DNA of 64,000 nucleotides from Rhodospirillaceae bacterium (GCA_002720855.1 PBIN01000015.1:186001-250000); one strand, 5' to 3'; counted from the stretch's first letter, positions 1 to 9,126 are shown. Notes: generated by a model not told the origin, from the sequence alone. A program made the numbers and translations.

Positions 1-21
1 AAAGTACGCCGAAATCTTATT

Positions 22-633
22 ATGATTCGTGACCCCGAAAAAAACGCCGCCTGGCAGTTCACCCGGCCGGGTCATTTTGCCCATCCTTCTGCTTTGAGAT
101 CAGCAGCGTCATTTCGTTCAAAGGCAGAAGCCAATTCCGGATTTGTTTTCCTCTGCGAAGCCAAAAAAAGAGCTTGCGACCGATTCCGAGAACTTGCCAA
201 GAACCGCTTATCAGCGAGGATCAAAGCGCTTTTGAAAACCAAGCCGGTTAGGCTCACCTGGAGTCCAAAGATTGCCGATCAAAAGAAAGCACGCACCGTT
301 ATTCATAGCTACCTCACAGCAATCAGAATGCGAAAATTTCGCGAGGCATATGCGCTTGCAGATCCAGCGTTCAAACAGAAATTTCCACCGCAGAAATTTG
401 TGGCCCTTCAACGCGTTAACTATGAGCGAGGTGGTGGTGATCCGACATATGTGAGCACGAAACTCGAGTGGTTTAGAAATCCCACTGGTTTACCTCCTGG
501 AGTTTACGCATGGTTCAGATTGAGCTGCAAAGTGCCTAAAAAAAACTTCTGCGAAGAGACCGTCGTTTTGCGACGCCAGCGTTCTGGTGAAATGCGCGTT
601 TTCGTTCAAATGCGCAAATTTAAACCCAACTAA
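22..633 (+). CDS. hypothetical protein, C-terminal half DUF4019-like in appearance
   Basis: The frame is open for 203 codons. I do not recognise the family with confidence. Residues from about 85 on look like a compact alpha+beta domain: a helix (VIHSYLTAIRMRKFREAYAL) followed by a strand-rich part with VYAWFRLSCKV and ETVVLRR, resembling small secreted DUF4019-type domains. The first 80 residues are basic and low in hydrophobics, have no signal peptide and look unlike the rest. The true start may therefore lie further in, for example near position 310, or upstream sequence may be missing at the window edge. The gene converges on selD with an 18-nt gap. No function is proposed. Confidence 0.4.
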   Translation: MIRDPEKNAAWQFTRPGHFAHPSALRSAASFRSKAEANSGFVFLCEAKKRACDRFRELAKNRLSARIKALLKTKPVRLTWSPKIADQKKARTVIHSYLTAIRMRKFREAYALADPAFKQKFPPQKFVALQRVNYERGGGDPTYVSTKLEWFRNPTGLPPGVYAWFRLSCKVPKKNFCEETVVLRRQRSGEMRVFVQMRKFKPN

Positions 634-650
634 TGCACTGGTCATGCATG

Positions 651-2918
651 TCAAACTCTAATCATAATTGGTTCCAACCGATCCGACTGTTCTAACACTT
701 CACCGACAATTTTAGTCTCTGCATAGTCCAGCTCCTTTAGCGCTGCAACACAATGTTCAGCTTGATCTGCTGGTACACTCGCAAGCAAGCCCCCTGCAGT
801 TTGCGGATCAAATATCAGCGGATAGCGCGGATCCTTTCCGGCTTCTTCCAGATTGGCCACAGCACGCCTTAGGCGGACATTTTGTGGTTGTAGCGATGAA
901 ACGATTCCCGCTTTCACTGTATCAATAGCACCATCCATAAGCGGTACGGCATCGAGTTCCAAAACCACGTCGACTTCGGATGCTCGGACCATCTCGACGA
1001 GATGCCCCAGCAGTCCAAAACCGGTGATATCTGTCGCCGCCTGTGAACCGTGTTCAACCAAACATTGCGCACTCTTGTAGTTTGACATCACCATGTGATT
1101 GAGCGCAGACGCAATCCACCTTCCCTTCGCCTTATGGCGCATATCTGCGGCAAACAATGTCCCTGTGCCAATGGGTTTGGTAACGAGGAGCTTGTCGCCA
1201 GGCCGCATTCCGCCCTTGCGCATGATCTTGTCTTTGTCGATTAGCCCATTGACCGCGAAACCGAGACTAAGCTCTGGGCCTTCACTGGTATGGCCGCCAA
1301 CCAACGAACAGTTGGTGTCGTTGAGGATTTCCATCGCGCCCGACATCATCTGTGTCAGCGTATCTTCAACTTTCGCCTCTATTCCAAACGGTATCGTTGC
1401 AACCGCGAGCGCCGTCTGCGGCTCTCCGCCCATTGCATAGATATCGCCTAGGCTGTGATTGGCAGCAATCTTGCCAAATACATAGGGGTCATCGACCATC
1501 GAACGAAAATAATCCACCGTGTGAACGATGACCTTGCCGGTCGGCACCTCTACAACAGCAGCATCATCCGGTTCATGCAGGCCAATTAGGACATCGTCAC
1601 GATCCGCCGGTTCAAGATTGTTGAGAGCCCGGGATAAAACCGTCGCGCCAACTTTCGCGCCACAACCGCCACAACGCATCGCAATTGCGGAAATTTCCTT
1701 CACCACATCGGCACTCGCCAATCCATCAGGCAAATCCGTTTCTTCGTCTTCGTCCATCTCGGGCAGGTCATTAAACTTGTCCATAAAGCGCCGGTCGATC
1801 CAGTCCTTCCACCGCCAAACATCGGGCCCCTTGATCGAGAACCCACCACGAGAAGCAACGGCATACTTATCGCCAGTTGACACCAAACTGAGAAACTTCT
1901 TTTGCGGACGAAACGGACGTGGCGATTTTCCCAGAAGCAAACGGCGCAAATTGCGCTCCAGCGGCTTTCCCTGGCGAACAGCAAACACACCAGACTTGGG
2001 TCGTGGATGATTAACTACCGCCGCAATATCACCGGCCGCAAACACTTCTGGGTGAGAGATCGATTGCAGCGTATCGCCTACTTTTATGAAACCATTGTCG
2101 TCGACGTCGAGGCCCGCCTTGGCCGGCCAGTCCGGCGCACCGGCTGCTGTCACCCATAAAATCTCATCAGCTTCGACTTGGGATCCAGCGGCTGTTCGGA
2201 GTTTTCCGGGTAACACCTCCACGACTGCGTCACTTGCGTGGATACTCACACCCCTATCTAGCAGTGCTGTTTCAAAACATTTGCGCACGCGGGCGTTATG
2301 CGTGGGCATAATCTCGGCAGAATCGTTAAACAGGTGATAGGTGATCTGATCAAAGGGTTTGCCGGCTTCTTTGAGCACCTGTCGCAACCGGTATTGGATG
2401 GCGAGTAGAATTTCAACACCCCCTGCCCCAGCGCCAACAACGGCAATTGTCATCGCTCCATCATGATTTAGCGCGCGATCACGCAGCGCCTCCCAGCGAT
2501 CCAGAAACAAATTGATCGGTTTTACCGGCACCACGGTTTCGGTAGCACCTGGCACAAACGCGGTATTTGGCTTTGAGCCCGTATTGATGGAAACGAGGTC
2601 GTATATCACTGGTGGACGGTCATCACAGAGAACCTGCTTCTGGGTTAGATCGAGCCCGGTGACGGTGCTGTGATAAAATCGCGCATTGGCGAAACGCGCC
2701 AGTGCCCCCAAATCGATATGCGCCTCATCATAGGTGTAATGACCGGCCACATACCCCGGCAGCATACCGGAATAAGGTGTATGAGCGTCGCGACAAATTA
2801 ATGTCAGGCGAACACCTGGCACGGGCTTCATGCCAAATCTTTTGAGCACCGCGACATGGCTGTGACCCCCGCCAATCAAAACGAGGTCCTTTACAACAGG
2901 GGTATCTGACTTCTTCAT
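651..2918 (-). CDS. selD: selenide, water dikinase fused to an N-terminal NADH dehydrogenase-like flavoprotein
   Basis: SelD makes selenophosphate from selenide and ATP for selenouridine tRNA modification or selenocysteine. Residues about 10-375 form a pyridine nucleotide-disulfide oxidoreductase domain: FAD site LVLIGGGHSHVAVL, NAD site AVVGAGAGG, FAD motif VFAAGDIA. Residues about 410-755 are SelD. The catalytic Cys motif is MRCGGCGAK near residue 420, so the residue is Cys and not Sec, and nucleotide-binding motifs such as GGHTSEGPELSLG follow. This fusion is a known architecture; the flavin domain is assumed to supply or handle selenide. The start at 2918 is preferred over 2990 because it directly follows the permease stop, while 2990 would overlap that gene by 68 nt. 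It is the last gene of a four-gene transporter operon. Confidence 0.93.
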   Translation of the reverse strand: MKKSDTPVVKDLVLIGGGHSHVAVLKRFGMKPVPGVRLTLICRDAHTPYSGMLPGYVAGHYTYDEAHIDLGALARFANARFYHSTVTGLDLTQKQVLCDDRPPVIYDLVSINTGSKPNTAFVPGATETVVPVKPINLFLDRWEALRDRALNHDGAMTIAVVGAGAGGVEILLAIQYRLRQVLKEAGKPFDQITYHLFNDSAEIMPTHNARVRKCFETALLDRGVSIHASDAVVEVLPGKLRTAAGSQVEADEILWVTAAGAPDWPAKAGLDVDDNGFIKVGDTLQSISHPEVFAAGDIAAVVNHPRPKSGVFAVRQGKPLERNLRRLLLGKSPRPFRPQKKFLSLVSTGDKYAVASRGGFSIKGPDVWRWKDWIDRRFMDKFNDLPEMDEDEETDLPDGLASADVVKEISAIAMRCGGCGAKVGATVLSRALNNLEPADRDDVLIGLHEPDDAAVVEVPTGKVIVHTVDYFRSMVDDPYVFGKIAANHSLGDIYAMGGEPQTALAVATIPFGIEAKVEDTLTQMMSGAMEILNDTNCSLVGGHTSEGPELSLGFAVNGLIDKDKIMRKGGMRPGDKLLVTKPIGTGTLFAADMRHKAKGRWIASALNHMVMSNYKSAQCLVEHGSQAATDITGFGLLGHLVEMVRASEVDVVLELDAVPLMDGAIDTVKAGIVSSLQPQNVRLRRAVANLEEAGKDPRYPLIFDPQTAGGLLASVPADQAEHCVAALKELDYAETKIVGEVLEQSDRLEPIMIRV

Positions 2919-2922
2919 AATT

Positions 2923-4404
2923 TCATTGCTGCTTAAGACTTGTTTGCAACCGCAAGCGACTCCGTACGCTTCGCGAAATGGCATCAACACAAATATTTAG
3001 CATGGCTGTAATCGCGATCAAAAGCATTGCCCTGTCAAACCGTAAATCCGCGAACGCGCTATCGACGTAAAATCCGAGGGTCGCAATTCCCAAAATGCCG
3101 AGGATAGCCGTTTCCCGCATGATAATTTCCCAACGATAAAACAGGAGGGCAAGCATTGGCCGATAGACTCGCGGCAGCACCTCATAAGCGTAACGGTTGA
3201 TACCTTTCGAAGCATCCTGTCGCAGCTTCATGGTTTCTGTATACCTGCCAACCAAATGCCCGATGATCGCACCGTTATGGATTGTTAACGCGATTATCGC
3301 CGGCAACATTGAGGGACCCCAAAGCTGCAACAAAATAAAAGCGAGTATGTATTCCGGTGTGGAACGGGCGACGACGAGGAATATGTGTCCAGACAAACGG
3401 GAGGCCTTGCCAAACAACAATGGCGATATCAACGGAAACAGGACCATCGTCAGGAACCCGGTCGCGACGAGTGCTATCATCGTGAGTTGTACTGTCGCGA
3501 TAGTTCCCGGCAGCGCCTGCTCGAAAACCATCAAATGCAGCCAGTCGCCAAAGGCATCCATACCGGCACCGGTGCGCAACGGATGCGGGACAATATCCTC
3601 TGTGAGGAATCGGACAATATTCTCAAAGGAAAAGGAAATACCCCAGGGCAAAATTGCTGCCGCCCCTATCAGGTACACCGGGATCAGCTGCCGCCTCATC
3701 CATGTCCGCATTGTGGCGATGACGACATAGAACAAAATCAAGAGAGCAGAGACTTCTGAATACTGGCCTTCCTTAAATGCCGTCTCCAAATGGAATCCGA
3801 GGGTTGGCAGCCCAATAAATCCCAGTACAGCACTGGATCGAATACCGCATTCCAGCCGATACATCGAATAGGACCGGAAATGTGACCACGCATCCGGCAG
3901 GCGTACGAAAATAAAGGTTGAGAGAAGACTGGTGCCGCCCGGGACTGTTTTCAATGGAGCCGGGTCGGCTTCTTCCAAAATCTCAGCGTAAACTTTTGCA
4001 ATAATTCCGGCATAAGGAATGGCAATAGCGAGCACACCCGTAAGCGGCGACAAACCAAACAGCTGCAAGAAGATCAGTGCCCAGAAGAGCTCATGCACCG
4101 CGCGAATGACAGCGCAAAAGGTCCTTACGATCCTGCTAAAAAACAAGAGGGCCAGGACGAGCCCCAGAACATTCGATAAAGCCACACCCAAAAATGCAAA
4201 GGCAAGCGTATAGCCGATCGACTGTGCAACACTGTCGGTGGCGTAAAAATCCGGCGTAACGATGCCTACAAGTAAGAGTTTGAATTCCTGCCACGGATCA
4301 ACGGTCGTAATCGCGACATCGGCAAAGACAAAACAGATAAAGGCAATACCGACAAAGGTTGTCGTCGTTCGCCCTAATGGCGAAGGCTCGGGACGAACAA
4401 TCAT
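2923..4404 (-). CDS. PhnE-like ABC transporter permease, two tandem permease domains; putative selenium oxyanion uptake
   Basis: This inner-membrane permease of the phosphonate (PhnE) family has 493 residues, about twice the usual length. The two halves each carry a permease core (loop about residues 150-200 in the first, 390-440 in the second, the latter with ETAILGILGIATLGF), and hydrophobic segments run throughout. A single polypeptide could therefore supply both membrane subunits. It overlaps the ATPase gene by 4 nt (ATGA), and its stop adjoins the selD start, which implies tight translational coupling. The link to SelD suggests selenate or selenite rather than phosphonate as substrate; this is inferred from neighbourhood, since no residue seen here decides it. 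Confidence 0.85.
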   Translation of the reverse strand: MIVRPEPSPLGRTTTTFVGIAFICFVFADVAITTVDPWQEFKLLLVGIVTPDFYATDSVAQSIGYTLAFAFLGVALSNVLGLVLALLFFSRIVRTFCAVIRAVHELFWALIFLQLFGLSPLTGVLAIAIPYAGIIAKVYAEILEEADPAPLKTVPGGTSLLSTFIFVRLPDAWSHFRSYSMYRLECGIRSSAVLGFIGLPTLGFHLETAFKEGQYSEVSALLILFYVVIATMRTWMRRQLIPVYLIGAAAILPWGISFSFENIVRFLTEDIVPHPLRTGAGMDAFGDWLHLMVFEQALPGTIATVQLTMIALVATGFLTMVLFPLISPLLFGKASRLSGHIFLVVARSTPEYILAFILLQLWGPSMLPAIIALTIHNGAIIGHLVGRYTETMKLRQDASKGINRYAYEVLPRVYRPMLALLFYRWEIIMRETAILGILGIATLGFYVDSAFADLRFDRAMLLIAITAMLNICVDAISRSVRSRLRLQTSLKQQ

Positions 4405-5066
4405 ATATCGACGTTCCGATAGAGATCATCCAAATCGCCTGGCTTCATCCCGGATGATCGTGCATCCAGAACCACGGCACCATCGCGTAGCCCAATTAAT
4501 CGGTCCGCAAACTCAATGGCGAGTGCGCGATCATGCATTGCGAGAATTACTGTCGGCTTGTCTGCTGTAATCGCCGCCAGAATTTCACGGGCCTGATGTT
4601 CATCGACAGCGGAAACAGGTTCGTCAGCGATGAGAACCTCACCTGGATGAAAGAGCGCCCGCCCCACCGCCGTGCGTTGTTGCTGCCCGCCTGACAATTC
4701 GCCGACGCTTGTGAACAGTTTTTCTTCGAGCCTTAACTTTTCGAGTACCGGTCGAACCAGATCGACGTCGGATTTTGCTGGAAGAAACAGGTTCCGCAAA
4801 TTACGCCAGACAGAGCGCTGATGCAGCCGGCCCATATAGACATTGTGAAAGACGCTTAACGCCTGGACCAAGCCGAGTTCCTGCGGCACGAGCGCCGCCG
4901 CCTTGCCCAGTCGGTCCTGAATTAGATTAAGAAGGGTTGTCTTTCCGGATCCGCTCTCACCGACGAGAGCAATGCGTTCCCCATTCTCAATGGTGAGCTC
5001 GAGTTCGCGAAGAACCGTCGTACCACTATAGCCGACGGTCTCCTCGCGAATCTCCAGTAAAGACAT
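4401..5066 (-). CDS. PhnC-like ABC transporter ATP-binding protein
   Basis: This is the cytoplasmic ATPase subunit of the transporter, 221 residues. The motifs are complete: Walker A GESGSGKTTL near residue 40, the Q-loop region ALVPQELG, signature LSGGQQQR near 125, Walker B EVLIADEP near 150 and the switch His in ILAMHDRA. All catalytic residues are present. The gene lies 18 nt after the substrate-binding protein gene and overlaps the permease by 4 nt. The best family match is PhnC; the substrate is inferred from the selD neighbour. Confidence 0.9.
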   Translation of the reverse strand: MSLLEIREETVGYSGTTVLRELELTIENGERIALVGESGSGKTTLLNLIQDRLGKAAALVPQELGLVQALSVFHNVYMGRLHQRSVWRNLRNLFLPAKSDVDLVRPVLEKLRLEEKLFTSVGELSGGQQQRTAVGRALFHPGEVLIADEPVSAVDEHQAREILAAITADKPTVILAMHDRALAIEFADRLIGLRDGAVVLDARSSGMKPGDLDDLYRNVDI

Positions 5067-5084
5067 TGAAAAAGATGGCGATGA

Positions 5085-5960
5085 TTAATCGATCAGGCCA
5101 AGCTTCTTTGCCGTATTTTTGATTGGAGCGTAATCCGAATTCTGAGCCGCAATAAAACCTTTCCGAGGGAAAGACTTCAACAGATCCGGATCATTCATCG
5201 TGAGTAAAGCATTCGTTACCTTCTTATCGAAGCCTTTGCCGAACTTTTTGTTCACGTCACCGCGAATGGTCCACTGATAATCGGGATAGGGTGGTGTTTT
5301 CCAAATCAAGGTAACCTTACTTGTATCGACCTTTCCGCTTTTTACTTCGCGATTCCAAACCTTGTAATTTACTGCGCCAGCCTGATAAGCACCCGATTGC
5401 ACAAGCGCGATTGTCCGCGAATGATTACCGCTGAAACCGACCTTTTTGAATACTTTGCGCGGAACTTTGCCGAATGCCGCACGGATATGATATTCCGGCA
5501 TCAATCGACCCGACGTCGATCCTTTCGAACCAAAGGTAAAGGTCATCCCCGCGATTTTCTTGGGGAAGGATTTCGAAAATTTCAGACCGGTACTTTTATG
5601 GGCGATGAAAAAGGTTTCAAAAAACGGATCTTTCTTACCCTGCGCGATCGCTCTTGAGCCCTTAACGAGCTCGCGTGCGCGAACACCGGACAACCCGCCG
5701 AACCAGGCAAGCTGGACCTGATTGTTCCGAAACGCGGTGACCGCCGCGGCATAGGACTTCACTGGCACGTATTTGACCTTCAGGCCAAGCGTACTGGACA
5801 GATACTTGGCGACCTTGCCGAAGCGCTTACGCAGCTGGGTCTCATCCTGATCCGGAATAGCGGTGAAAACGAATGTATCAGCCGCCGATACCGGCTTTGC
5901 AACCGGGGCCTGCAGCAATGCAATTGCGCCCGCCGCAGCGAGAACTGAACGAACCATCAT
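5085..5960 (-). CDS. PhnD-like periplasmic substrate-binding protein, putative selenate/selenite binder
   Basis: This is the first gene of the operon and encodes 291 residues. An N-terminal signal peptide (MMVRSVLAAAGAIALLQAP) probably ends near residue 26 at VSAA. The mature protein begins with FTAIPDQDETQL and contains a PhnD-type core (YVPVKSYAAAVTAFR, QLAWFGGLSGV, FGSKGSTSGRL). Members of the PhnD superfamily found beside selD are described in family databases as putative selenate transporter binding proteins, and the opening motif here resembles that group. Binding was not tested and phosphonate or phosphite remain possible. The Shine-Dalgarno sequence GGGAG precedes the first ATG; a second ATG follows at once. 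Confidence 0.85.
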   Translation of the reverse strand: MMVRSVLAAAGAIALLQAPVAKPVSAADTFVFTAIPDQDETQLRKRFGKVAKYLSSTLGLKVKYVPVKSYAAAVTAFRNNQVQLAWFGGLSGVRARELVKGSRAIAQGKKDPFFETFFIAHKSTGLKFSKSFPKKIAGMTFTFGSKGSTSGRLMPEYHIRAAFGKVPRKVFKKVGFSGNHSRTIALVQSGAYQAGAVNYKVWNREVKSGKVDTSKVTLIWKTPPYPDYQWTIRGDVNKKFGKGFDKKVTNALLTMNDPDLLKSFPRKGFIAAQNSDYAPIKNTAKKLGLID

Positions 5961-6081
5961 AATGGCGTCTCCCTAATTTGATTTACCGCCGCTACCTTGC
6001 CGCGAAATTGCCCAGCGGTCCAGTGATCAGGTGTTCATAAAGTGCGGCAACTGCTTTTTTGTGTTGAAAAGATTGTGAGGA

Positions 6082-6561
6082 GTGCAATGGGCTATATTTG
6101 TAGGCGGGGTCGCTCCCAAAAACTTCTTATTCGCCTATGGAGCACCAGTGCTGTTCGCAGTCATGTTCTATCGGCAATCAATGCTAAAACAAGACAGCGA
6201 TATTATGAAGGTATCGGGTATCGCTGCTCTCGTATTCGCTTTCATTACGATTTCCCTGGAAATTCGCCAGGCATTCCACGGTGAGTTCTTGAATCAGGGG
6301 CCGACCAGCAATGCGGAATGGTACGCCTATTCTGTCGCCTGGTTGGCCTACGCAGGAAGCCTGTTGGCACTTGGCATATATCAAAAGAGCCAAGATCTGC
6401 GCCGCGCTTCATTGGTGCTCGTCCTGCTTGTTGTCAGCAAGGTGTTTCTATGGGACATGGCCGAACTGGAAGGACTGTTCCGCGTGGGCTCATTCTTTGC
6501 CCTCGGCGGTTGCCTTATCGGAATCGGATACGTCTATCAGAGGTTTTTGTTGAAAGAATAG
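6082..6561 (+). CDS. DUF2339 membrane protein, C-terminal fragment only
   Basis: The 159 residues match the last part of DUF2339 integral membrane proteins, which are usually many hundreds of residues long. Recognisable end motifs are LEIRQAFHG, AEWYAYSVAWL, KVFLWDMAELEGLFRV and IGIGYVYQRFL. About four transmembrane segments remain. The start is a GTG directly behind an in-frame TGA (6076-6078), without a well-placed ribosome site, so the gene looks beheaded, not a designed short protein. The rest of the family domain is absent upstream, where the selenium operon begins on the other strand. It is probably a pseudogene remnant, although the surviving frame is intact. Confidence 0.6.
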   Translation: MQWAIFVGGVAPKNFLFAYGAPVLFAVMFYRQSMLKQDSDIMKVSGIAALVFAFITISLEIRQAFHGEFLNQGPTSNAEWYAYSVAWLAYAGSLLALGIYQKSQDLRRASLVLVLLVVSKVFLWDMAELEGLFRVGSFFALGGCLIGIGYVYQRFLLKE

Positions 6562-6598
6562 TGAGTGTCAGGAATTTCGCCGAAGCGCGAGGGTCGCT

Positions 6599-7009
6599 TT
6601 AGTAATAGTCCTTCATGATCGAAAGTTCATATTCTCGATCGAGCGATGTTTCCGCTTGGCGCACAGTACGCCATACCTCCTGCCAGGCCTCGAATTCTTT
6701 CTGATGTGCTGCACGCGCGGCAGCCATTTGCGGCGTCATCCCCTGTCGCGGGCGCTTTGGCGGAACATAAGGCTGCCCCTCGATGATACCGAGTTTCGTT
6801 AGTGTATCGCGAATCTCGCTATATTGTTGTTTCTGGTCACGAATTTCATCACCAACGCCGCCGAGAAACACCGTTTCGCGGGCCCCGTTATAGACAATAT
6901 TGATCTCAATCTGATCGTCCCGCTCAGCATCAACGTCAACGCCATTTATAGCGCTCATTTGTTTCGCCAGCTTGTCGAACCATCGAATTTGAGCAGCGCT
7001 GATAGGCAT
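6599..7009 (-). CDS. hypothetical protein beside tRNA-Ser
   Basis: A soluble protein of 136 residues of no family I recognise. It starts MPISAAQIRWF, is rich in Asp, Glu, Arg and Gln, contains a proline-rich hinge (YVPPKRPRQGMTP) and a probable C-terminal helix, and ends MKDYY. The frame remains open upstream to 7114, but that extension is the translation of the tRNA gene. ATG 7009 has an AGGA ribosome site seven bases upstream and lies 21 nt after the tRNA CCA end, so tRNA and gene may share a transcript. The gene converges on the DUF2339 remnant. Confidence 0.6.
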   Translation of the reverse strand: MPISAAQIRWFDKLAKQMSAINGVDVDAERDDQIEINIVYNGARETVFLGGVGDEIRDQKQQYSEIRDTLTKLGIIEGQPYVPPKRPRQGMTPQMAAARAAHQKEFEAWQEVWRTVRQAETSLDREYELSIMKDYY

Positions 7010-7030
7010 CCGAATTCCTGCCAAAAATAC

Positions 7031-7120
7031 TGGCGGAGAGTGAGGGATTCGAACCCTCGGTACCCCTAAAGGCACAACGGTTTTCGAGACCGCCCCGTTC
7101 GACCACTCCGGCAACTCTCC
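7031..7120 (-). tRNA. tRNA-Ser(CGA)
   Basis: On the minus strand a 7-bp acceptor stem (GGAGAGT with ACTCTCC) encloses a D arm, an anticodon loop CTCGAAA giving anticodon CGA, a long class II variable arm typical of tRNA-Ser and a T arm with GGTTCGAATCC. Discriminator base G is followed by an encoded CCA (7031-7033). It decodes TCG. Confidence 0.95.
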
Positions 7121-7161
7121 GCCGGCGGTTTTAAATGAGGTGGACCAGTCGGGTCAATGTT

Positions 7162-7794
7162 TTAACCGACGGATTTCAACCGAAGACGCGCGATCAACAG
7201 GAGCGCAAAACCGAATTGGAGAAACACTGTCGGTTCAGAAACTGCAGCCCTAACTAGCCAATTGCCGGTATCAACGTCGGTAAAAGTTGTCGCGGTACTG
7301 TCGATTGTGGTTGCTAGAATCTGCGCGATTATCGTTGCCCCAGTATCAAGCTCAAAGAATCGCCAATGCGACGTACCGGTCGGCGACGCACCATCGTCAA
7401 ACCACCCGACCGCGCCGATGCCCACAAGCGGATTACCACCCACGCCGGTACCATCATGGGTCCGGCCGAGCATATCGATCAAATCGGTAAACGCTGTTGT
7501 GACAGGCTGTAAATCATAGGGTGTAGGAAACCCGGCATTTGCCGCCAATGTATTAAGTTCTGATGTCGTTGCGTGCCGCCAGCCTTCCAATTCGCCCCCA
7601 ACACCGAATTGACTAGCTACATCGGCATAGGATCGGTTCACAGTTTCCGTAAGATCAAGCCACTCGAGACCCGAAGCAGTATCGATTGTCGTCATGCCAT
7701 TATCGATGATAACTGCGTGTGCCGGAGTGATGTATACGCCAAACACAAAAGTGAAAATTGCAAGAATCGGCCGAAATTTTGCTGCTCTCGTCAC
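7162..7794 (-). CDS. secreted protein with a PEP-CTERM-like sorting tail
   Basis: 210 residues. A signal peptide (ILAIFTFVFGVYITPAHA) precedes a domain with motifs seen in secreted PEP-CTERM proteins (TASGLEWLDLTET, EGWRHATTSELN). The end has the sorting tail architecture: VSEPTVFLQFGFALLLIARLRLKS, that is a (P/S)EP motif, a hydrophobic helix and a basic end. The first residue of the PEP motif is Ser here. GTG 7794 is chosen as start because a strong AGGGGGG sits five bases upstream; ATG 7848 would add an unlikely extension before the signal peptide. It would be processed by an exosortase encoded elsewhere. Confidence 0.7.
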   Translation of the reverse strand: MTRAAKFRPILAIFTFVFGVYITPAHAVIIDNGMTTIDTASGLEWLDLTETVNRSYADVASQFGVGGELEGWRHATTSELNTLAANAGFPTPYDLQPVTTAFTDLIDMLGRTHDGTGVGGNPLVGIGAVGWFDDGASPTGTSHWRFFELDTGATIIAQILATTIDSTATTFTDVDTGNWLVRAAVSEPTVFLQFGFALLLIARLRLKSVG

Positions 7795-7974
7795 AGTAAC
7801 CCCCCTAAAAATTAACCGATGCCACCAAGATGGCGCGGAGACGTTCACGCGCGATTTATCCGCGGCGCATGCCTAAAGGGTCCCATAACCTGGAGAGGAA
7901 TAATAAATTATTAATACTCGTTAAAATATTATCGCATTTGTGTAAAAATCGACAGTTTTTGGGCAATGGGCAGA

Positions 7975-9126
7975 CTAAACGCCGCCCCAGATATCCTCGG
8001 CCACTTCCACTAAACGCGCCAGTTTGGCTTTCTGGGCATCTTCGGTAAGCGGGTTACCCATGATCGAGCTGGCGAAGCCACATTGCGGACCGATTGCCAA
8101 ATTATCCAGTGCAGTGAATTTTGCCGCCTCGTCGATGCGTTGTTTCAACATGTCGGCATCCTCGACATTTGGTGATTTTGAGGACATCACGCCGAGTACA
8201 ACGACCTTGCCGTCTGGCAATAACCGCAGCGGATCGAACGTGCCAGCACGTGGCGTGTCGTACTCCATAAAATAACCGTCAACGTTGATTTGATTGAAAA
8301 GTGCGTCGGCGACCGGGTCATATCCTCCTTCCGCCGCCCACAACCCCTCGCGATTGCCACGGCAGGTATGCATCGTAAACGTAACGTCATCAGGTGCCCC
8401 ATCGATCACCTGGTTAATGCGTTTGGCATATTCTCCAAGCATTGCCTCAGGGGAAGATCCCCAGCTTTGAAATACCTCGTTGTAATCGGTGTCGCAAAGG
8501 AACGGCAGCGTCACATCGTCAACCTGAATGTACCGGGCACCTGCATCCACCAATGCCGCGACCTCCTGTCGATAGGCGGCGATCAAATCGTCCCAAAACT
8601 GTTCCATATCATTGTAGTAACCGCCGAGAATTGCGGGATCACCACCGGCAAAGCAATGAACCACTGGCGGCGCCGGCATGGTGACTTTGGGCGTAATGGA
8701 GGTGCTCCCCTTGAGAAAATTGAAGGCCTCAACAACCGGGCTCGGTTTCCAGGCAATTTTACCGGTCACCGTCAGCACCGAGAAATCCTGCTGTTTGCCC
8801 TGCTCGTTTTTCCATGCAAACGGTGAGGAGGCACCCTGGCGGGTGGCCGAAAATCCATCCCAGTTCATTATCATTTCCAGCCACCAGCTGCGGCGGCGAA
8901 ACTCACCATCCGTTGCGGTTTTAAGCCCGGCTTCCTCCTGCATAGAAATGACCTGTTCCACACAGTCATTTTCGACCTGGCGCAAATCCTCGTTGCCATG
9001 CGGACCGAGATTACTGTCCGCCGTTTGCTCACCCAGAAATCGTTCGCGGGCTTCCAGCAGCTTCTTGGGGCGGAGCAAGCTCCCTACATGATCGGCACGA
9101 AACGGCGGTTTGCTTCTTCCAGACAT
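7975..9126 (-). CDS. MetE-like cobalamin-independent methionine synthase II family protein
   Basis: 383 residues, matching the short C-terminal-domain-only relatives of MetE (UROD/MetE-like barrel). The start RADHVGSLLRP is typical. The zinc and thiol-binding positions appear as VHCFAGGDP, HTCRGN and GPQCGF, so the catalytic metal site seems intact. These short homologues transfer methyl groups to a thiol acceptor but lack the N-terminal folate domain of full MetE, so the true methyl donor is unknown. It is transcribed alone, divergently from rplU, with GGGAG upstream of ATG 9126. No riboswitch was recognised in its leader. Confidence 0.85.
   Translation of the reverse strand: MSGRSKPPFRADHVGSLLRPKKLLEARERFLGEQTADSNLGPHGNEDLRQVENDCVEQVISMQEEAGLKTATDGEFRRRSWWLEMIMNWDGFSATRQGASSPFAWKNEQGKQQDFSVLTVTGKIAWKPSPVVEAFNFLKGSTSITPKVTMPAPPVVHCFAGGDPAILGGYYNDMEQFWDDLIAAYRQEVAALVDAGARYIQVDDVTLPFLCDTDYNEVFQSWGSSPEAMLGEYAKRINQVIDGAPDDVTFTMHTCRGNREGLWAAEGGYDPVADALFNQINVDGYFMEYDTPRAGTFDPLRLLPDGKVVVLGVMSSKSPNVEDADMLKQRIDEAAKFTALDNLAIGPQCGFASSIMGNPLTEDAQKAKLARLVEVAEDIWGGV

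Noticed and set aside
7010-7114. N-terminal extension of the unknown gene at 6599
   Set aside because: The extension is a translation of tRNA-Ser; a frequent annotation artefact.
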